64,000 nt of DNA, taken from positions 1 to 64,000 of the forward strand of contig CAMCVP010000003.1 in NCBI GenBank assembly GCA_945881835.1. The letters are read 5' to 3'. Position 1 is the first letter of the stretch. Each line of letters opens with the position of its first letter. Position numbers and translations under genes: made by a program. The notes under the pieces are model-generated. The model was not told where the DNA came from. It saw nothing but the letters and a program-made list of their open reading frames with translations, and made no database searches. The DNA is from Chryseobacterium gleum (lineage in GTDB: Bacteria > Bacteroidota > Bacteroidia > Flavobacteriales_D > Sanyastnellaceae). Shown here one piece after another: positions 1-8,693 of the stretch.

Positions 1-430
1 TACGATTGAAATTGGCGAAACTGAGATTCTTTGCACTCGCTCTAGCGACCATAAAGATGTTCGTGCAAAGCACGGATTGTACCGCTCACTCATCAACAAT
101 ATGATTGTTGGTGTAAGTACGGGCTGGAAGAAAGATTTAGAAATGATCGGTGTTGGTTACCGTGCAAATGTTGAAGGTCAAAAATTGAACTTGACATTAG
201 GATATAGCCACCCTATTGTTTTTGAACTTCCATCGGAAATAAAAGTATCGGCGAAAGCGGAAAAAGGGGAGAATCCTCAAATTTCTCTAGAGTCATACGA
301 TAAACAACTGATTGGTCAAGTTGCAGCTAAAATTCGTTCGCTTCGTACTCCGGAGCCATATAAAGGAAAAGGTGTTCGTTACGTTGGTGAATTTGTTCGC
401 AAGAAAGCGGGTAAGTCAGCAGCTAAATAA
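1..430 (+). CDS. rplF: 50S ribosomal protein L6 (uL6), 5' end outside the window
   Basis: The reading frame is open from base 2 and enters from upstream, so the N-terminal part (about 40 residues of a usual ~180) is missing. The visible 142 codons carry the L6 signature: EMIGVGYRA in the middle and the C-terminal run [11 protein letters not shown] followed by a basic VRKKAGK tail that contacts 23S rRNA. L6 lies near the GTPase-associated centre of the large subunit. rplR follows 11 bases downstream in the usual spc order (L6-L18-S5-L30-L15-SecY). An internal TTG at 77 is not the start, because homology continues upstream of it. Confidence 0.97.
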   Translation, partial: TIEIGETEILCTRSSDHKDVRAKHGLYRSLINNMIVGVSTGWKKDLEMIGVGYRANVEGQKLNLTLGYSHPIVFELPSEIKVSAKAEKGENPQISLESYDKQLIGQVAAKIRSLRTPEPYKGKGVRYVGEFVRKKAGKSAAK

Positions 431-441
431 TTGATAATACA

Positions 442-795
442 ATGGCATTTTCAAAAGATTCTCGTAGAGCAAAAATACGCACTCGCATACGTGCTAGAGT
501 GAAAGGTACTGATGTAAAACCACGTCTTAGTGTGTTTCGCAGTAACAAACAGATTTATGCTCAAATCATTGATGACAACCAGGGGGTAACTCTTGCTTCT
601 GCTTCGTCTAACGTTATGAAAGAGGCGCAAAATATTGCTAAGATTGAGCAAGCGCGAATTATAGGTAAAACAATTGCTGAAAGAGCGAAAGCAGCAGGTA
701 TCGAAGAAGTGGTTTTTGACCGCGGTGGTTACTTGTATCATGGTCGTGTAAAATCATTGGCTGAAGCTGCTCGCGAAGCCGGACTTAAATTTTAA
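442..795 (+). CDS. rplR: 50S ribosomal protein L18 (uL18)
   Basis: A 117-residue protein of normal length. It has the basic N-terminus ([16 protein letters not shown]), the [18 protein letters not shown] core and the closing [20 protein letters not shown] that mark L18, the protein that carries 5S rRNA into the central protuberance. The ATG sits behind an A/T-rich leader (ttgataatacaATG) without Shine-Dalgarno complementarity, as is usual in Bacteroidota. It lies between rplF and rpsE with spacings of 11 and 5 bases, so it is cotranscribed. Confidence 0.98.
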   Translation: MAFSKDSRRAKIRTRIRARVKGTDVKPRLSVFRSNKQIYAQIIDDNQGVTLASASSNVMKEAQNIAKIEQARIIGKTIAERAKAAGIEEVVFDRGGYLYHGRVKSLAEAAREAGLKF

Positions 796-800
796 TACAA

Positions 801-1313
801 ATGCTAGAAGGAAAAGTAGTTCGCGCTAGCGAAACAGAATTAAAAGATCGTTTAGTAAGCGTAAACCGTGTTACTAAAGTTACCAAAGGTGGTAGAACAT
901 TTGGTTTCGCAGCGATCGTTGTTGTTGGTAATGAAAATGGTGTAGTAGGCCACGGTTTGGGTAAATCCAAAGAAGTAGCTGAAGCTGTGACCAAGGCAAT
1001 TGAAGACGCTAAAAAAAGTCTTGTGCGCGTTCCTATTCACAGAGGAACTATCCCTCACGAGATTGCAGGTAAATTCGGTGGAGCTCGTGTTTTCTTGAAG
1101 CCAGCTTCTTTGGGAACAGGTGTTATTGCTGGAGGCGCAATGCGTGCGGTGCTTGAATCTGCTGGTGTAAAGGATGTATTGGCTAAGTCAAAAGGTTCTT
1201 CAAACCCACACAACGTAGTAAAAGCTACTGTTCAAGCACTTGCTGCTCTTAGAACTCCACAAGAAGTTGCGCGTATTCGCGGAATACAATTAGATAAAGT
1301 TTTTAACGGATAA
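801..1313 (+). CDS. rpsE: 30S ribosomal protein S5 (uS5)
   Basis: A 170-residue S5. The N-terminal double-stranded RNA-binding part holds [20 protein letters not shown], followed by the [20 protein letters not shown] loop and the S5 C-terminal domain with [21 protein letters not shown]5 sits at the mRNA entry channel with S3 and S4 and influences decoding accuracy. It starts 5 bases after rplR and ends 11 bases before rpmD. Confidence 0.98.
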   Translation: MLEGKVVRASETELKDRLVSVNRVTKVTKGGRTFGFAAIVVVGNENGVVGHGLGKSKEVAEAVTKAIEDAKKSLVRVPIHRGTIPHEIAGKFGGARVFLKPASLGTGVIAGGAMRAVLESAGVKDVLAKSKGSSNPHNVVKATVQALAALRTPQEVARIRGIQLDKVFNG

Positions 1314-1324
1314 TCCAGACCATT

Positions 1325-1504
1325 ATGGCTAAAGTTGTTATCACCCAAGTTAAAAGTGCTATTGATCGTCCAAAACGTCAAAAAGCTACAATCGAAGCTT
1401 TGGGAATTAAGAAATTAAATGTGTCAGTAGAAAAGGAATTGACACCAAACATTGTAGGTATGATTCGCGCTGTGAATCACCTTTTGAAAGTCGAATACAA
1501 ATAA
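1325..1504 (+). CDS. rpmD: 50S ribosomal protein L30 (uL30)
   Basis: A 59-codon gene starting MAKVVITQVKSAIDRPKRQ and ending in HLLKVEYK, with the KATIEALGIKKLN helix typical of L30. Its length matches the family (about 60 residues). It lies between rpsE and rplO, the canonical position. L30 is a peripheral large-subunit protein near the 5S rRNA and is dispensable in some lineages, but here it is intact and in frame. Confidence 0.96.
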   Translation: MAKVVITQVKSAIDRPKRQKATIEALGIKKLNVSVEKELTPNIVGMIRAVNHLLKVEYK

Positions 1505-1516
1505 CGATTAGAAGAG

Positions 1517-1963
1517 ATGAAATTAAATAACTTAAAGCCAGCTGAAGGTTCTATCAAGGACAGAAAGCGTATCGGTCGTGGTGAGGGTTCTGGACACGGT
1601 GGAACTTCTACTCGTGGACACAAAGGTGCTGGATCACGCTCTGGTAACAAGCGCAAAATTGGTTTCGAAGGTGGTCAAATGCCTCTTCAAAGACGTTTGC
1701 CTAAATTTGGATTCAAGAGCTTAAATCGCGTTGAGTACAAGGGTATAAACTTGGACACATTGCAATTGCTTGTTGATAAACATAACATTACAGAGGTTAC
1801 TTTCGAGACACTTGTGGCAAATGGAATTTGCAGCAAAAAGGCTCTTGTGAAAGTAATGGGACGTGGTGAATTGAAAGGAAAGTTAAATGTGACAGCACAT
1901 GCGTTCACGGCTACTGCAAAAGCAGCTATTGAAACAATGGGCGGAACAGCGAACGTTATATGA
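1517..1963 (+). CDS. rplO: 50S ribosomal protein L15 (uL15)
   Basis: A 148-residue L15. The N-terminus is Gly/Arg-rich and unstructured (RIGRGEGSGHGGTSTRGHKG, then GFEGGQMPLQRRLPKFGFKS), a tail that threads into 23S rRNA. The C-terminal globular part ends at TANVI. Its stop codon overlaps the secY start in an ATGA junction (1960-1963), which suggests that SecY translation is coupled to L15 synthesis. Confidence 0.98.
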   Translation: MKLNNLKPAEGSIKDRKRIGRGEGSGHGGTSTRGHKGAGSRSGNKRKIGFEGGQMPLQRRLPKFGFKSLNRVEYKGINLDTLQLLVDKHNITEVTFETLVANGICSKKALVKVMGRGELKGKLNVTAHAFTATAKAAIETMGGTANVI

Positions 1964-3297
1964 AAAAGTTCTTTACAGCAATAAGAAACATCTGGAATCA
2001 CGAAGAACTTCGTAAGAAAATTCTTTTCACCTTAGGTATCCTATTGGTGTACAGAATTGGTTCTTATGTATTGCTTCCTGGCATAGATGCTGTGAAAATG
2101 CAGGATCCTAATGCAGCCGGTTCAGGTTCGATCGCTGAGTTTTTAGGCCTTTTCACAGGTGGAGCATTCAACAGAGCTTCAATCTTTGCTCTGGGAGTAA
2201 TGCCATACATCTCTGCGAGTATTGTTATTCAATTGTTGGGACTTGCTGTTCCAACAGTTCAAAAGTTGCAACGCGAAGGAGAAAGCGGACGCCGCAAAAT
2301 CAATCAATGGACACGCTTCCTGACAATTGGAATTGCGATGGTGCAGGCACCAGGTTATTTAGCCCAGTATGTGCCAGCTGACGCTCATGTGAACAGCCCA
2401 ATGTGGATGATTACATCCATCGTTATTCTAACAAGCTCAACCTTGTTCGTCATGTGGTTGGGTGAGAAAATTACAGATAAAGGAATTGGTAATGGTACTT
2501 CTTTGATTATCATGACAGGTATTTTGTCTGATATTCCAGGAGCTTTCGCCCAAGAATTTAGCCAGCAAACGGCTTTCTTTTTCCTTATCGAGATAGCTGT
2601 AATGGTCGTTATTATTGGGGTTACAGTAGCAATTATTCAAGCGGTGCGCAGAATCCCAGTTCAAATGGCGAAAATGGCAGCTGGTGGAAGTCACCTTCCT
2701 CAAGGTGAAGGAGCTAGAAGTTATATCCCACTTCGTGTGAATGCAGCAGGCGTGATGCCTATCATCTTTGCGCAAGCTATAATGATGGTTCCTATGTTAT
2801 TGAATAACACAGAGATGCTTCAGAACAATAAAGTTTTGGCTTCATTGACCAATTTCCAAGGAGTCGGTTACAATGCTGTTCTCATGATAATGATTATCTT
2901 GTTCACTTTCTTCTACACAGCAATCGTTACCAACCCGAATCAGATTGCAGACGACTTGAAAAGAAACGGTAATTTTGTACCAGGAATTAAGCCTGGAAAG
3001 GACACTGCTGAATTTATTGACCGCGTTTTGTCGAGTATTACCCTTCCAGGTGGTATCTTTGTCGGCCTAATTGCAATCTTGCCTGCTCTTGTGTTGTCAT
3101 TGTCACTTACAAAGGCACAAATGTTTGCACAATTTTTTGGAGGAACATCTATGTTGATCACTGTAGGAGTAATTTTAGACTTACTTCAACAGGTTGAAAG
3201 TCATTTGCTTTCACGTCACTACGATGGTCTTATGCAATCGGGAAGAGTGAGAGGAAGAAATAGTGGGAATGTTGCCAGCAGTGGGTACACCGTATAA
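1960..3297 (+). CDS. secY: Preprotein translocase channel subunit SecY
   Basis: A 445-residue multi-pass membrane protein with the ten-helix SecY plan. The first helix is ILLVYRIGSYVLLPGID. The plug region (GSIAEFLGLFTGGAFNRASIFALGVMPYISASI, residues about 50-80), the QREGESGRRKINQWTR cytosolic loop and the C5-type loop (RRIPVQMAK) are all present. It forms the protein-conducting pore with SecE and SecG for Sec-dependent export, which feeds the T9SS cargo and lipoproteins encoded elsewhere in the window. It starts inside the rplO stop codon; map follows 3 bases later. Confidence 0.98.
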   Translation: MKKFFTAIRNIWNHEELRKKILFTLGILLVYRIGSYVLLPGIDAVKMQDPNAAGSGSIAEFLGLFTGGAFNRASIFALGVMPYISASIVIQLLGLAVPTVQKLQREGESGRRKINQWTRFLTIGIAMVQAPGYLAQYVPADAHVNSPMWMITSIVILTSSTLFVMWLGEKITDKGIGNGTSLIIMTGILSDIPGAFAQEFSQQTAFFFLIEIAVMVVIIGVTVAIIQAVRRIPVQMAKMAAGGSHLPQGEGARSYIPLRVNAAGVMPIIFAQAIMMVPMLLNNTEMLQNNKVLASLTNFQGVGYNAVLMIMIILFTFFYTAIVTNPNQIADDLKRNGNFVPGIKPGKDTAEFIDRVLSSITLPGGIFVGLIAILPALVLSLSLTKAQMFAQFFGGTSMLITVGVILDLLQQVESHLLSRHYDGLMQSGRVRGRNSGNVASSGYTV

Positions 3298-3300
3298 ACT

Positions 3301-4089
3301 GTGAGCAAAAAGGTAGTTATAAAAACACCGGATGAGATAAATGCCATCCGAAAGAGTTCTTTACTTGTTGGAAAAACGTTGGCAGAAATAGCCAAAATCG
3401 TTGAACCAGGCGTAACAACCTTGCAGCTAGATCGTGTTGCAGAAAGTTTTATCAAAGATCATGGGGCTTACCCTGGATTCCTTGGATATCACGACTTTCC
3501 CAATTCAATCTGCGCAAGTGTAAATCAAGCGGTGGTTCATGGAATTCCGAATACACAACCATTGAAAGAAGGAGATATTGTCTCTGTCGATATTGGAGTA
3601 TTGTGGGAAGGGTTTTGGGGAGATTCTGCATTCACATTTGCAGTAGGTAAAATATCTGATGATTTGCAGAAGTTATTAGATGCTACAAGAATGTGTTTAG
3701 AGTTAGGAATAGAGCAAGCTGCTGTAGGAAAACGAATCGGTGATATTGGTTATGCCGTTCAAAATTATGCAGAGTCTAATGGCTACGGAGTGGTTAGAGA
3801 GTTGGTAGGTCACGGGGTTGGAATTCAACTTCATGAAGCACCAGAAGTTCCTAATTACGGTAGAAGAGGGCACGGCTTGGTTATGACAGAAGGTTTGGTC
3901 CTGGCAATTGAGCCAATGATTAACCTTGGAACGAAAAACGTAAGACAACTAAAAGACGGTTGGACAATTGAAACGCAAGACGGAAAACCTAGTGCACATT
4001 TCGAACACACGGTGGCAGTTGGAAAAGGTGGTGCAGAGAAATTGTCTTCATTTGAAGAGATAGACGCAGCATTAGCTGCGAAAAAATAA
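3301..4089 (+). CDS. map: Type I methionine aminopeptidase
   Basis: A 262-residue protein with a GTG start (GTGAGCAAAAAG) 3 bases after secY. It removes the initiator Met from nascent proteins with small second residues. Expected family signatures are visible: NSICASVNQAVVHGIP (substrate His), the two metal-ligand aspartates in SVDIGVLWEGFWGDSAFTF, the ligand His in ELVGHGVGIQLHEAP, and the two glutamates in AIEPM and in the late FEHTVAV segment. Length matches type Ia enzymes with no N-terminal zinc-finger extension. The position between secY and infA is conserved in many bacteria. Confidence 0.97.
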   Translation: MSKKVVIKTPDEINAIRKSSLLVGKTLAEIAKIVEPGVTTLQLDRVAESFIKDHGAYPGFLGYHDFPNSICASVNQAVVHGIPNTQPLKEGDIVSVDIGVLWEGFWGDSAFTFAVGKISDDLQKLLDATRMCLELGIEQAAVGKRIGDIGYAVQNYAESNGYGVVRELVGHGVGIQLHEAPEVPNYGRRGHGLVMTEGLVLAIEPMINLGTKNVRQLKDGWTIETQDGKPSAHFEHTVAVGKGGAEKLSSFEEIDAALAAKK

Positions 4090-4100
4090 TAAAAAACTGA

Positions 4101-4319
4101 ATGGCGAAACAGACATCGATAGAACTAGACGGAACAATTGTTGAGGCATTGTCAAATGCAATGTTCCGTGTGGAGCTTGAAAATGGACACATCATCGTAG
4201 CACATATTTCCGGCAAAATGAGAATGCACTACATTCGAATTCTGCCAGGTGATAAAGTGAAAGTGGAGATGTCGCCTTACGATTTAACAAAAGGTCGAAT
4301 TTGTTTTCGATATAAATAA
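4101..4319 (+). CDS. infA: Translation initiation factor IF-1
   Basis: A 72-residue single OB-fold protein. It has the IF-1 landmarks [41 protein letters not shown] and the end [17 protein letters not shown]-1 binds the 30S A-site and cooperates with IF-2 and IF-3 during initiation. Its place between map and rpmJ is the standard order of this operon. Confidence 0.98.
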   Translation: MAKQTSIELDGTIVEALSNAMFRVELENGHIIVAHISGKMRMHYIRILPGDKVKVEMSPYDLTKGRICFRYK

Positions 4320-4334
4320 TAAAGTACAAGAGAT

Positions 4335-4451
4335 ATGAAAGTACGTGCTTCAATTAAAAAGCGTTCAGCTGACTGCAAAATCGTTAGCCGAAAAGGAAAG
4401 CTTTATGTAATCAACAAGAAAAACCCGAAATTCAAACAAAGACAAGGATAA
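4335..4451 (+). CDS. rpmJ: 50S ribosomal protein L36 (bL36), zinc-ligand-poor form
   Basis: A 38-residue gene starting [17 protein letters not shown] and ending [10 protein letters not shown]. Of the four zinc ligands of classical L36 (C-x2-C-x12-C-x4-H), only one Cys (in ADCKIV) remains. The first Cys position is Ser, the third is Asn and the His position is Phe. This is therefore the 'C-minus' type, which should not bind zinc. It lies between infA and rpsM as expected, and length and tail are normal, so it is functional rather than degenerate. Confidence 0.96.
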   Translation: MKVRASIKKRSADCKIVSRKGKLYVINKKNPKFKQRQG

Positions 4452-4473
4452 TTCCTTAAAATAAAGAATAACT

Positions 4474-4851
4474 ATGGCAAGGATTGCAGGTATAGATCTA
4501 CCGCGTAACAAAAGAGGTGAAATCGGACTCACCTATATCTACGGAATCGGACGTTCAACGTCACGTAAAATCTTGGAACAGGCTGGAATTTCTTATGATA
4601 AGAAAGTTCAAGAATGGAACGATGAAGAATTAGGTTTGATTCGTAATTTCATCACCGAGGAATTGAAAGTAGAAGGCGCTTTACGTTCTGAAACTCAATT
4701 GAACATTAAGCGATTAATGGACATCGGTTGCTACAGAGGTGTTCGTCACCGTTCTGGATTGCCACTTCGTGGTCAAAGCACAAAAAACAACTCTCGTACC
4801 CGTAAGGGAAAACGTAAGACAGTTGCGAATAAAAAGAAAGCAGTTAAATAA
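4474..4851 (+). CDS. rpsM: 30S ribosomal protein S13 (uS13)
   Basis: A 125-residue S13. It starts [20 protein letters not shown] with the helix-two-turns-helix region [18 protein letters not shown], and has the conserved [17 protein letters not shown] stretch and a basic tail ([16 protein letters not shown]). S13 sits in the 30S head, contacts the P-site tRNA and forms the bridge to the 50S subunit. It opens the alpha-operon order rpsM-rpsK-rpsD-rpoA-rplQ. Confidence 0.98.
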   Translation: MARIAGIDLPRNKRGEIGLTYIYGIGRSTSRKILEQAGISYDKKVQEWNDEELGLIRNFITEELKVEGALRSETQLNIKRLMDIGCYRGVRHRSGLPLRGQSTKNNSRTRKGKRKTVANKKKAVK

Positions 4852-4873
4852 TCAATAAGCTAAGGCAAGAGAA

Positions 4874-5260
4874 ATGGCCAAAGTAGAAAAAAAGAAAAAG
4901 AAAAATGTGGTGGTGGAAGCTATGGGTCAAGCCCATATTCAGTCCACATTTAACAACATCATCATTAGTTTAACCAATAATTCTGGACAAGTGATCTCGT
5001 GGTCATCTGCAGGGAAAATGGGATTCCGTGGTTCTAAAAAGAACACTCCGTACGCCGCTCAAATGGCTGCAGAGCAGTGCGGTAAAGAAGCCCATGATCT
5101 TGGTCTAAGAAAGGTGAAGGTGTTCGTTAAAGGTCCAGGAGCAGGCAGAGAATCTGCAATCCGCACCATAAACACGGTTGGAATTGAAGTTTTGGAAATC
5201 GTAGACACGACTCCACTTCCTCACAACGGCTGTCGCCCACCAAAAGCAAGAAGAATCTAA
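4874..5260 (+). CDS. rpsK: 30S ribosomal protein S11 (uS11)
   Basis: A 128-residue S11 with a Lys-rich N-terminus ([16 protein letters not shown]). The signature [16 protein letters not shown] follows, then [35 protein letters not shown] and the closing [17 protein letters not shown]11 lies in the 30S platform next to the Shine-Dalgarno cleft. It is 22 bases after rpsM and 18 before rpsD. Confidence 0.98.
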   Translation: MAKVEKKKKKNVVVEAMGQAHIQSTFNNIIISLTNNSGQVISWSSAGKMGFRGSKKNTPYAAQMAAEQCGKEAHDLGLRKVKVFVKGPGAGRESAIRTINTVGIEVLEIVDTTPLPHNGCRPPKARRI

Positions 5261-5278
5261 TTTTTAGAAGAAAAAGAA

Positions 5279-5881
5279 ATGGCAAGATACATTGGCCCAA
5301 AAACAAAGATTGCGCGTAGATTTCGTGAAGCAATCTACGGACCTGATAAAGGACTAGAGAAGCGCAATTTTCCACCCGGACAGCACGGCCCTAATAAGCG
5401 TCGCGCAAAACAAAGCGAATACTCAATTCAGTTAACTGAAAAGCAAAAGGCAAAGTATACTTACGGTATCCTTGAGCGTCAGTTCTCGAATTTGTACAAG
5501 AAAGCTTCGGCACGTCCAGGTGTAACAGGAGAAATCCTTTTAGCATTGTGTGAATCACGTTTAGATAACACTGTATTCCGTTTAGGAATTGCTACAAAAC
5601 GCAGTGGTGCTAGACAATTGGTTTCACATAACCACATCTTAGTAAACGGTAATGTAGTAAATATCCCATCTTACCAATTACGCCCAGGAGATCGTGTTTC
5701 TGTTCGTGAAAAATCTAAATCTTTAGAGGCTATCACTATGGCTTTGGCTACTCGCAAAAATTTCGATTGGTTGGCTTGGAACGATTCTAACAAAGAAGGT
5801 GTATTTATGAAGTACCCTGAGCGTGTTCAGATCCCAGAAAACATTCGCGAGCAGTTAATCGTCGAATTGTACTCTAAATAA
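5279..5881 (+). CDS. rpsD: 30S ribosomal protein S4 (uS4), zinc-free form
   Basis: A 200-residue S4. The N-terminal domain runs [20 protein letters not shown] then [20 protein letters not shown], and the S4 RNA-binding module covers residues about 90-150 ([28 protein letters not shown]). Unlike zinc-binding S4 proteins, there is no Cys cluster in the first 40 residues. S4 nucleates 30S assembly and, in some bacteria, represses this operon by binding its leader RNA; I see no such structure here. Confidence 0.98.
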   Translation: MARYIGPKTKIARRFREAIYGPDKGLEKRNFPPGQHGPNKRRAKQSEYSIQLTEKQKAKYTYGILERQFSNLYKKASARPGVTGEILLALCESRLDNTVFRLGIATKRSGARQLVSHNHILVNGNVVNIPSYQLRPGDRVSVREKSKSLEAITMALATRKNFDWLAWNDSNKEGVFMKYPERVQIPENIREQLIVELYSK

Positions 5882-5903
5882 TCCTTAATTTAAAATCAAC
5901 TCA

Positions 5904-6896
5904 ATGGCTATATTAGATTTCGTAAAACCGGACAAAGTCGTAATGCTGGAAAGCAATGACTTTACAGGTACTTTCGAATTTCGTCCTCTGGAACCAGGCT
6001 TCGGAATAACGATTGGAAACGCATTACGTCGTATCCTTCTTTCTTCCTTGGAAGGTTTCGCTATCACTTCAATTAAAATTGAAGGAGTAGATCACGAGTT
6101 TTCTTCTATCAAAGGAGTAGTAGAAGACGTTACTGAAATCATCCTTAATTTGAAGCAAGTTCGCTTCAAACGTCAAATCGAAGGTACAGATTACGAGAAA
6201 GTTTCAATAAGCATCAACGGTCAAGAGCAATTCAAAGCCGGTGATATCAGTAATTTCACTTCGGCGTTTCAAGTATTGAACCCTGATTTGGTTATCTGCA
6301 ACATGGAGCCAAAAGTGAAACTTCGTATTGATCTTTCTATCGGCATGGGTCGCGGTTACCGCCCAGCTGAAGAGAACAAGACATCTAGCGCTCCAGTAGG
6401 AACAGTTTTCATCGATTCTATTTTTACCCCTATTCGCAATGTGAAATTTTCAGTAGAAAACTTCCGTGTCGAGCAAAAAACAGACTACGAAAAACTAATC
6501 TTGGAAATACAAGGTGATGGTTCTATTACTCCGAAAAATGCGCTTCAAGAAGCAGCAAAGATTTTAATTCATCACTTCATGTTGTTTAGTGACGAGCGTA
6601 TTACGCTTGAAACAGAAATCAAGCGCGAAGTGGAAGAATTCGACGAGAGCTCATTGCACATGCGTCAATTGTTGAAGACCAAATTGGTTGATATGGACTT
6701 AAGCGTTCGTGCTTTGAATTGCTTGAAGGCAGCTGATATCGAAACGTTAGGTGATTTAGTATCGTTTAATAAAAATGACTTGTTGAAATTCCGTAACTTC
6801 GGAAAGAAATCACTTACCGAATTAGAAGAATTGGTAGAAAGTAAAGGTTTGCACTTCGGAATGAACGTTGCAAAGTATAAATTGGATAGAGATTAA
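5904..6896 (+). CDS. rpoA: DNA-directed RNA polymerase subunit alpha
   Basis: A 330-residue alpha subunit. The N-terminal dimerisation domain contains [20 protein letters not shown] and the assembly loops ([28 protein letters not shown]). After a linker near residue 235-250, the C-terminal domain holds the helix-hairpin-helix segment ([20 protein letters not shown], then [15 protein letters not shown]) that contacts UP-element DNA and activators. It is 22 bases after rpsD, and rplQ follows. Confidence 0.98.
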   Translation: MAILDFVKPDKVVMLESNDFTGTFEFRPLEPGFGITIGNALRRILLSSLEGFAITSIKIEGVDHEFSSIKGVVEDVTEIILNLKQVRFKRQIEGTDYEKVSISINGQEQFKAGDISNFTSAFQVLNPDLVICNMEPKVKLRIDLSIGMGRGYRPAEENKTSSAPVGTVFIDSIFTPIRNVKFSVENFRVEQKTDYEKLILEIQGDGSITPKNALQEAAKILIHHFMLFSDERITLETEIKREVEEFDESSLHMRQLLKTKLVDMDLSVRALNCLKAADIETLGDLVSFNKNDLLKFRNFGKKSLTELEELVESKGLHFGMNVAKYKLDRD

Positions 6897-6930
6897 CCCC
6901 TGCTAATTAGCAGTAGAAGAAAGTACAATT

Positions 6931-7473
6931 ATGAGACACGGAAAAACGAATAACCATTTAGGTAGAAAGGCAGAGCACCGTCGTGCAATGCTCGCTAACA
7001 TGGCTAACTCACTTATCGAGCACAAGCGCATTAACACAACTCTTGCTAAGGCTAAGGCTTTGCGCAAGTACGTTGAACCACTTCTCACCAAGTCAAAGAC
7101 CGACAGTACGCACAATAGAAGAACAGTTTTCAGTTATTTGAAAAATAAAGAAGCTGTTACCGAATTATTCCGCGCTGTTGCTCCTCAAATAGCAACTCGC
7201 CCAGGTGGGTATACACGAATCATTCGCACTGGATACCGTCAAGGAGATAATGCCGAAATGTGTATGATGGAATTGGTTGATTTCAATACCATTTATGGTA
7301 ACGACGTTGAAAAAGCAACTGCTAAGAAACGCACTCGTAGAGGTGCTGCCAAGAAAACAGAAGATACTGCGATAGAAGCAAACACTGATGTTGTGGAAGC
7401 TACAGAGGTTGATACAGAAGCTAAGCCGAAGAAAGTAAGAAAGAAAAAGGACGATTCTGCCTCAGCAGAGTAA
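6931..7473 (+). CDS. rplQ: 50S ribosomal protein L17 (bL17) with C-terminal extension
   Basis: A 180-residue L17. The core (residues 1-about 125) has [20 protein letters not shown], the [20 protein letters not shown] helix and [17 protein letters not shown]. Beyond DFNTIYGND a ~55-residue tail rich in Lys, Thr, Glu and Ala extends past the ~120-residue minimal family length. Such tails are common in this phylum and probably lie on the ribosome surface near the exit tunnel. It is the last gene of the operon; a terminator follows at 7498. Confidence 0.97.
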   Translation: MRHGKTNNHLGRKAEHRRAMLANMANSLIEHKRINTTLAKAKALRKYVEPLLTKSKTDSTHNRRTVFSYLKNKEAVTELFRAVAPQIATRPGGYTRIIRTGYRQGDNAEMCMMELVDFNTIYGNDVEKATAKKRTRRGAAKKTEDTAIEANTDVVEATEVDTEAKPKKVRKKKDDSASAE

Positions 7474-7497
7474 GCCTAATAAATCGATTATGAAATT

Positions 7498-7523
7498 GGG
7501 AGCAAGTTGTTGCTCCCTTTTTT
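7498..7523 (+). terminator. Rho-independent terminator after rplQ
   Basis: An 8-bp perfect stem GGGAGCAA / TTGCTCCC with a GTTG loop is followed by six T. It lies 25 bases after rplQ and ends the ribosomal-protein operon before carA. Confidence 0.9.
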
Positions 7524-7565
7524 GTTTTGTTGAAAAGTTCAGTTTATTTTTCTGTTTAAAAAGTT

Positions 7566-7573
7566 TAACTTTG
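7566..7573 (+). promoter_or_regulatory. -7 promoter element for carA
   Basis: TAACTTTG is an exact match to the Bacteroidota -7 consensus TAnnTTTG. A TTTA lies 19 bases upstream (7543-7546) as a weak -33 box. Only 7 bases separate it from the carA ATG, so the predicted transcript has almost no leader. Confidence 0.7.
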
Positions 7574-7580
7574 TCCTTTA

Positions 7581-8693
7581 ATGAGACAAGAATCTATACC
7601 TGCGGTACTGCTCCTTCAAGACGGTACCGTTTTTTATGGCCAAAGCTGCGGAGCAAAAGGCACAACAACTGGAGAAATTGCTTTCAATACAGCAATGACA
7701 GGCTATCAAGAAGTTTTTACAGACCCTTCTTACTTTGGACAATGTTTGGTAATGGCAACTTCCCATATTGGGAATTATGGCGTTCATTTAGATGAGGTGG
7801 AATCTTCCAAATGCCAGGTGTCCGGAATTATTGTTAAGAAATTTTCGGATGTAGCCAGTCGGGTTGGCGGAGCTGGAACACTTCAGGATTACTTGGTTCG
7901 CGATAACGTCGTGGGTATTTGCGATCTTGATACACGGGCATTGGTACGTCATATTCGCACCAACGGCGCAATGAATTGTATTATTTCAACCGATTCAGCC
8001 GATATTGAATCTCTTAGACTAGCATTGGACAATGCCCCAAATATGGATGGACTTGAATTGGCTTCCCATGTGGCTTGCAAGGAAGCATTTGAATTCGGCA
8101 ATCCAGCCGCTGAAATGAAAATAGCCGTGCTCGATTTCGGAGTTAAATTAAATATCTTACGTTGTTTAGCTGACCGAGGAGCGTTTTTAAAAGTATTTCC
8201 GTTGAATGTTACATTAGAAGAATTACAGGCCTGGAATCCCGACGGTGTGATGTTCTCAAACGGTCCTGGAGATCCTTCAGCAATGCCACATACGATAGAA
8301 CTTACCGCAAAGATTATTGAGACAGGTATTCCTTGCTTTGGAATTTGCTTGGGTCACCAACTAATCGGATTAAGTCAAGGGCTTAAAACGGTAAAAATGT
8401 TCAACGGACACCGTGGTGTTAATCACCCAATTAAGAATCTAATTACTGGTAAAGGCGAAATTACCAGTCAAAACCATGGGTTCGTTATTTCAAGAGAAAG
8501 CATTTCAAACAATGCAGATGTTGAGATTACGCACGTGCACTTGAATGACGATACCGTTGCTGGAATTCGATTGAAATCCAAGCCTGTGTTCTCTGTTCAA
8601 TACCATCCGGAGGCAAGTGCTGGTCCGCACGATTCAAGATACTTATTCGACGATTTTATCGCCAATGTGAAATCAGTAAGCGTTAAGGCTTAA
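7581..8693 (+). CDS. carA: Carbamoyl-phosphate synthase small (glutaminase) subunit
   Basis: A 370-residue protein that hydrolyses glutamine and passes ammonia to CarB for carbamoyl phosphate, the precursor of pyrimidines and arginine. The N-terminal CPSase_sm domain has FYGQSCGAKGTTTGEIAFNT and GYQEVFTDPSYFGQ. The C-terminal class I amidotransferase domain has the oxyanion segment SNGPGDPSA, the nucleophile Cys in CFGICLGHQL and the His/Glu pair in QYHPEAS. carB is not adjacent. The start ATG is 7 bases after a consensus -7 box. Its stop overlaps the next gene by one base (TAATG). Confidence 0.97.
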   Translation: MRQESIPAVLLLQDGTVFYGQSCGAKGTTTGEIAFNTAMTGYQEVFTDPSYFGQCLVMATSHIGNYGVHLDEVESSKCQVSGIIVKKFSDVASRVGGAGTLQDYLVRDNVVGICDLDTRALVRHIRTNGAMNCIISTDSADIESLRLALDNAPNMDGLELASHVACKEAFEFGNPAAEMKIAVLDFGVKLNILRCLADRGAFLKVFPLNVTLEELQAWNPDGVMFSNGPGDPSAMPHTIELTAKIIETGIPCFGICLGHQLIGLSQGLKTVKMFNGHRGVNHPIKNLITGKGEITSQNHGFVISRESISNNADVEITHVHLNDDTVAGIRLKSKPVFSVQYHPEASAGPHDSRYLFDDFIANVKSVSVKA

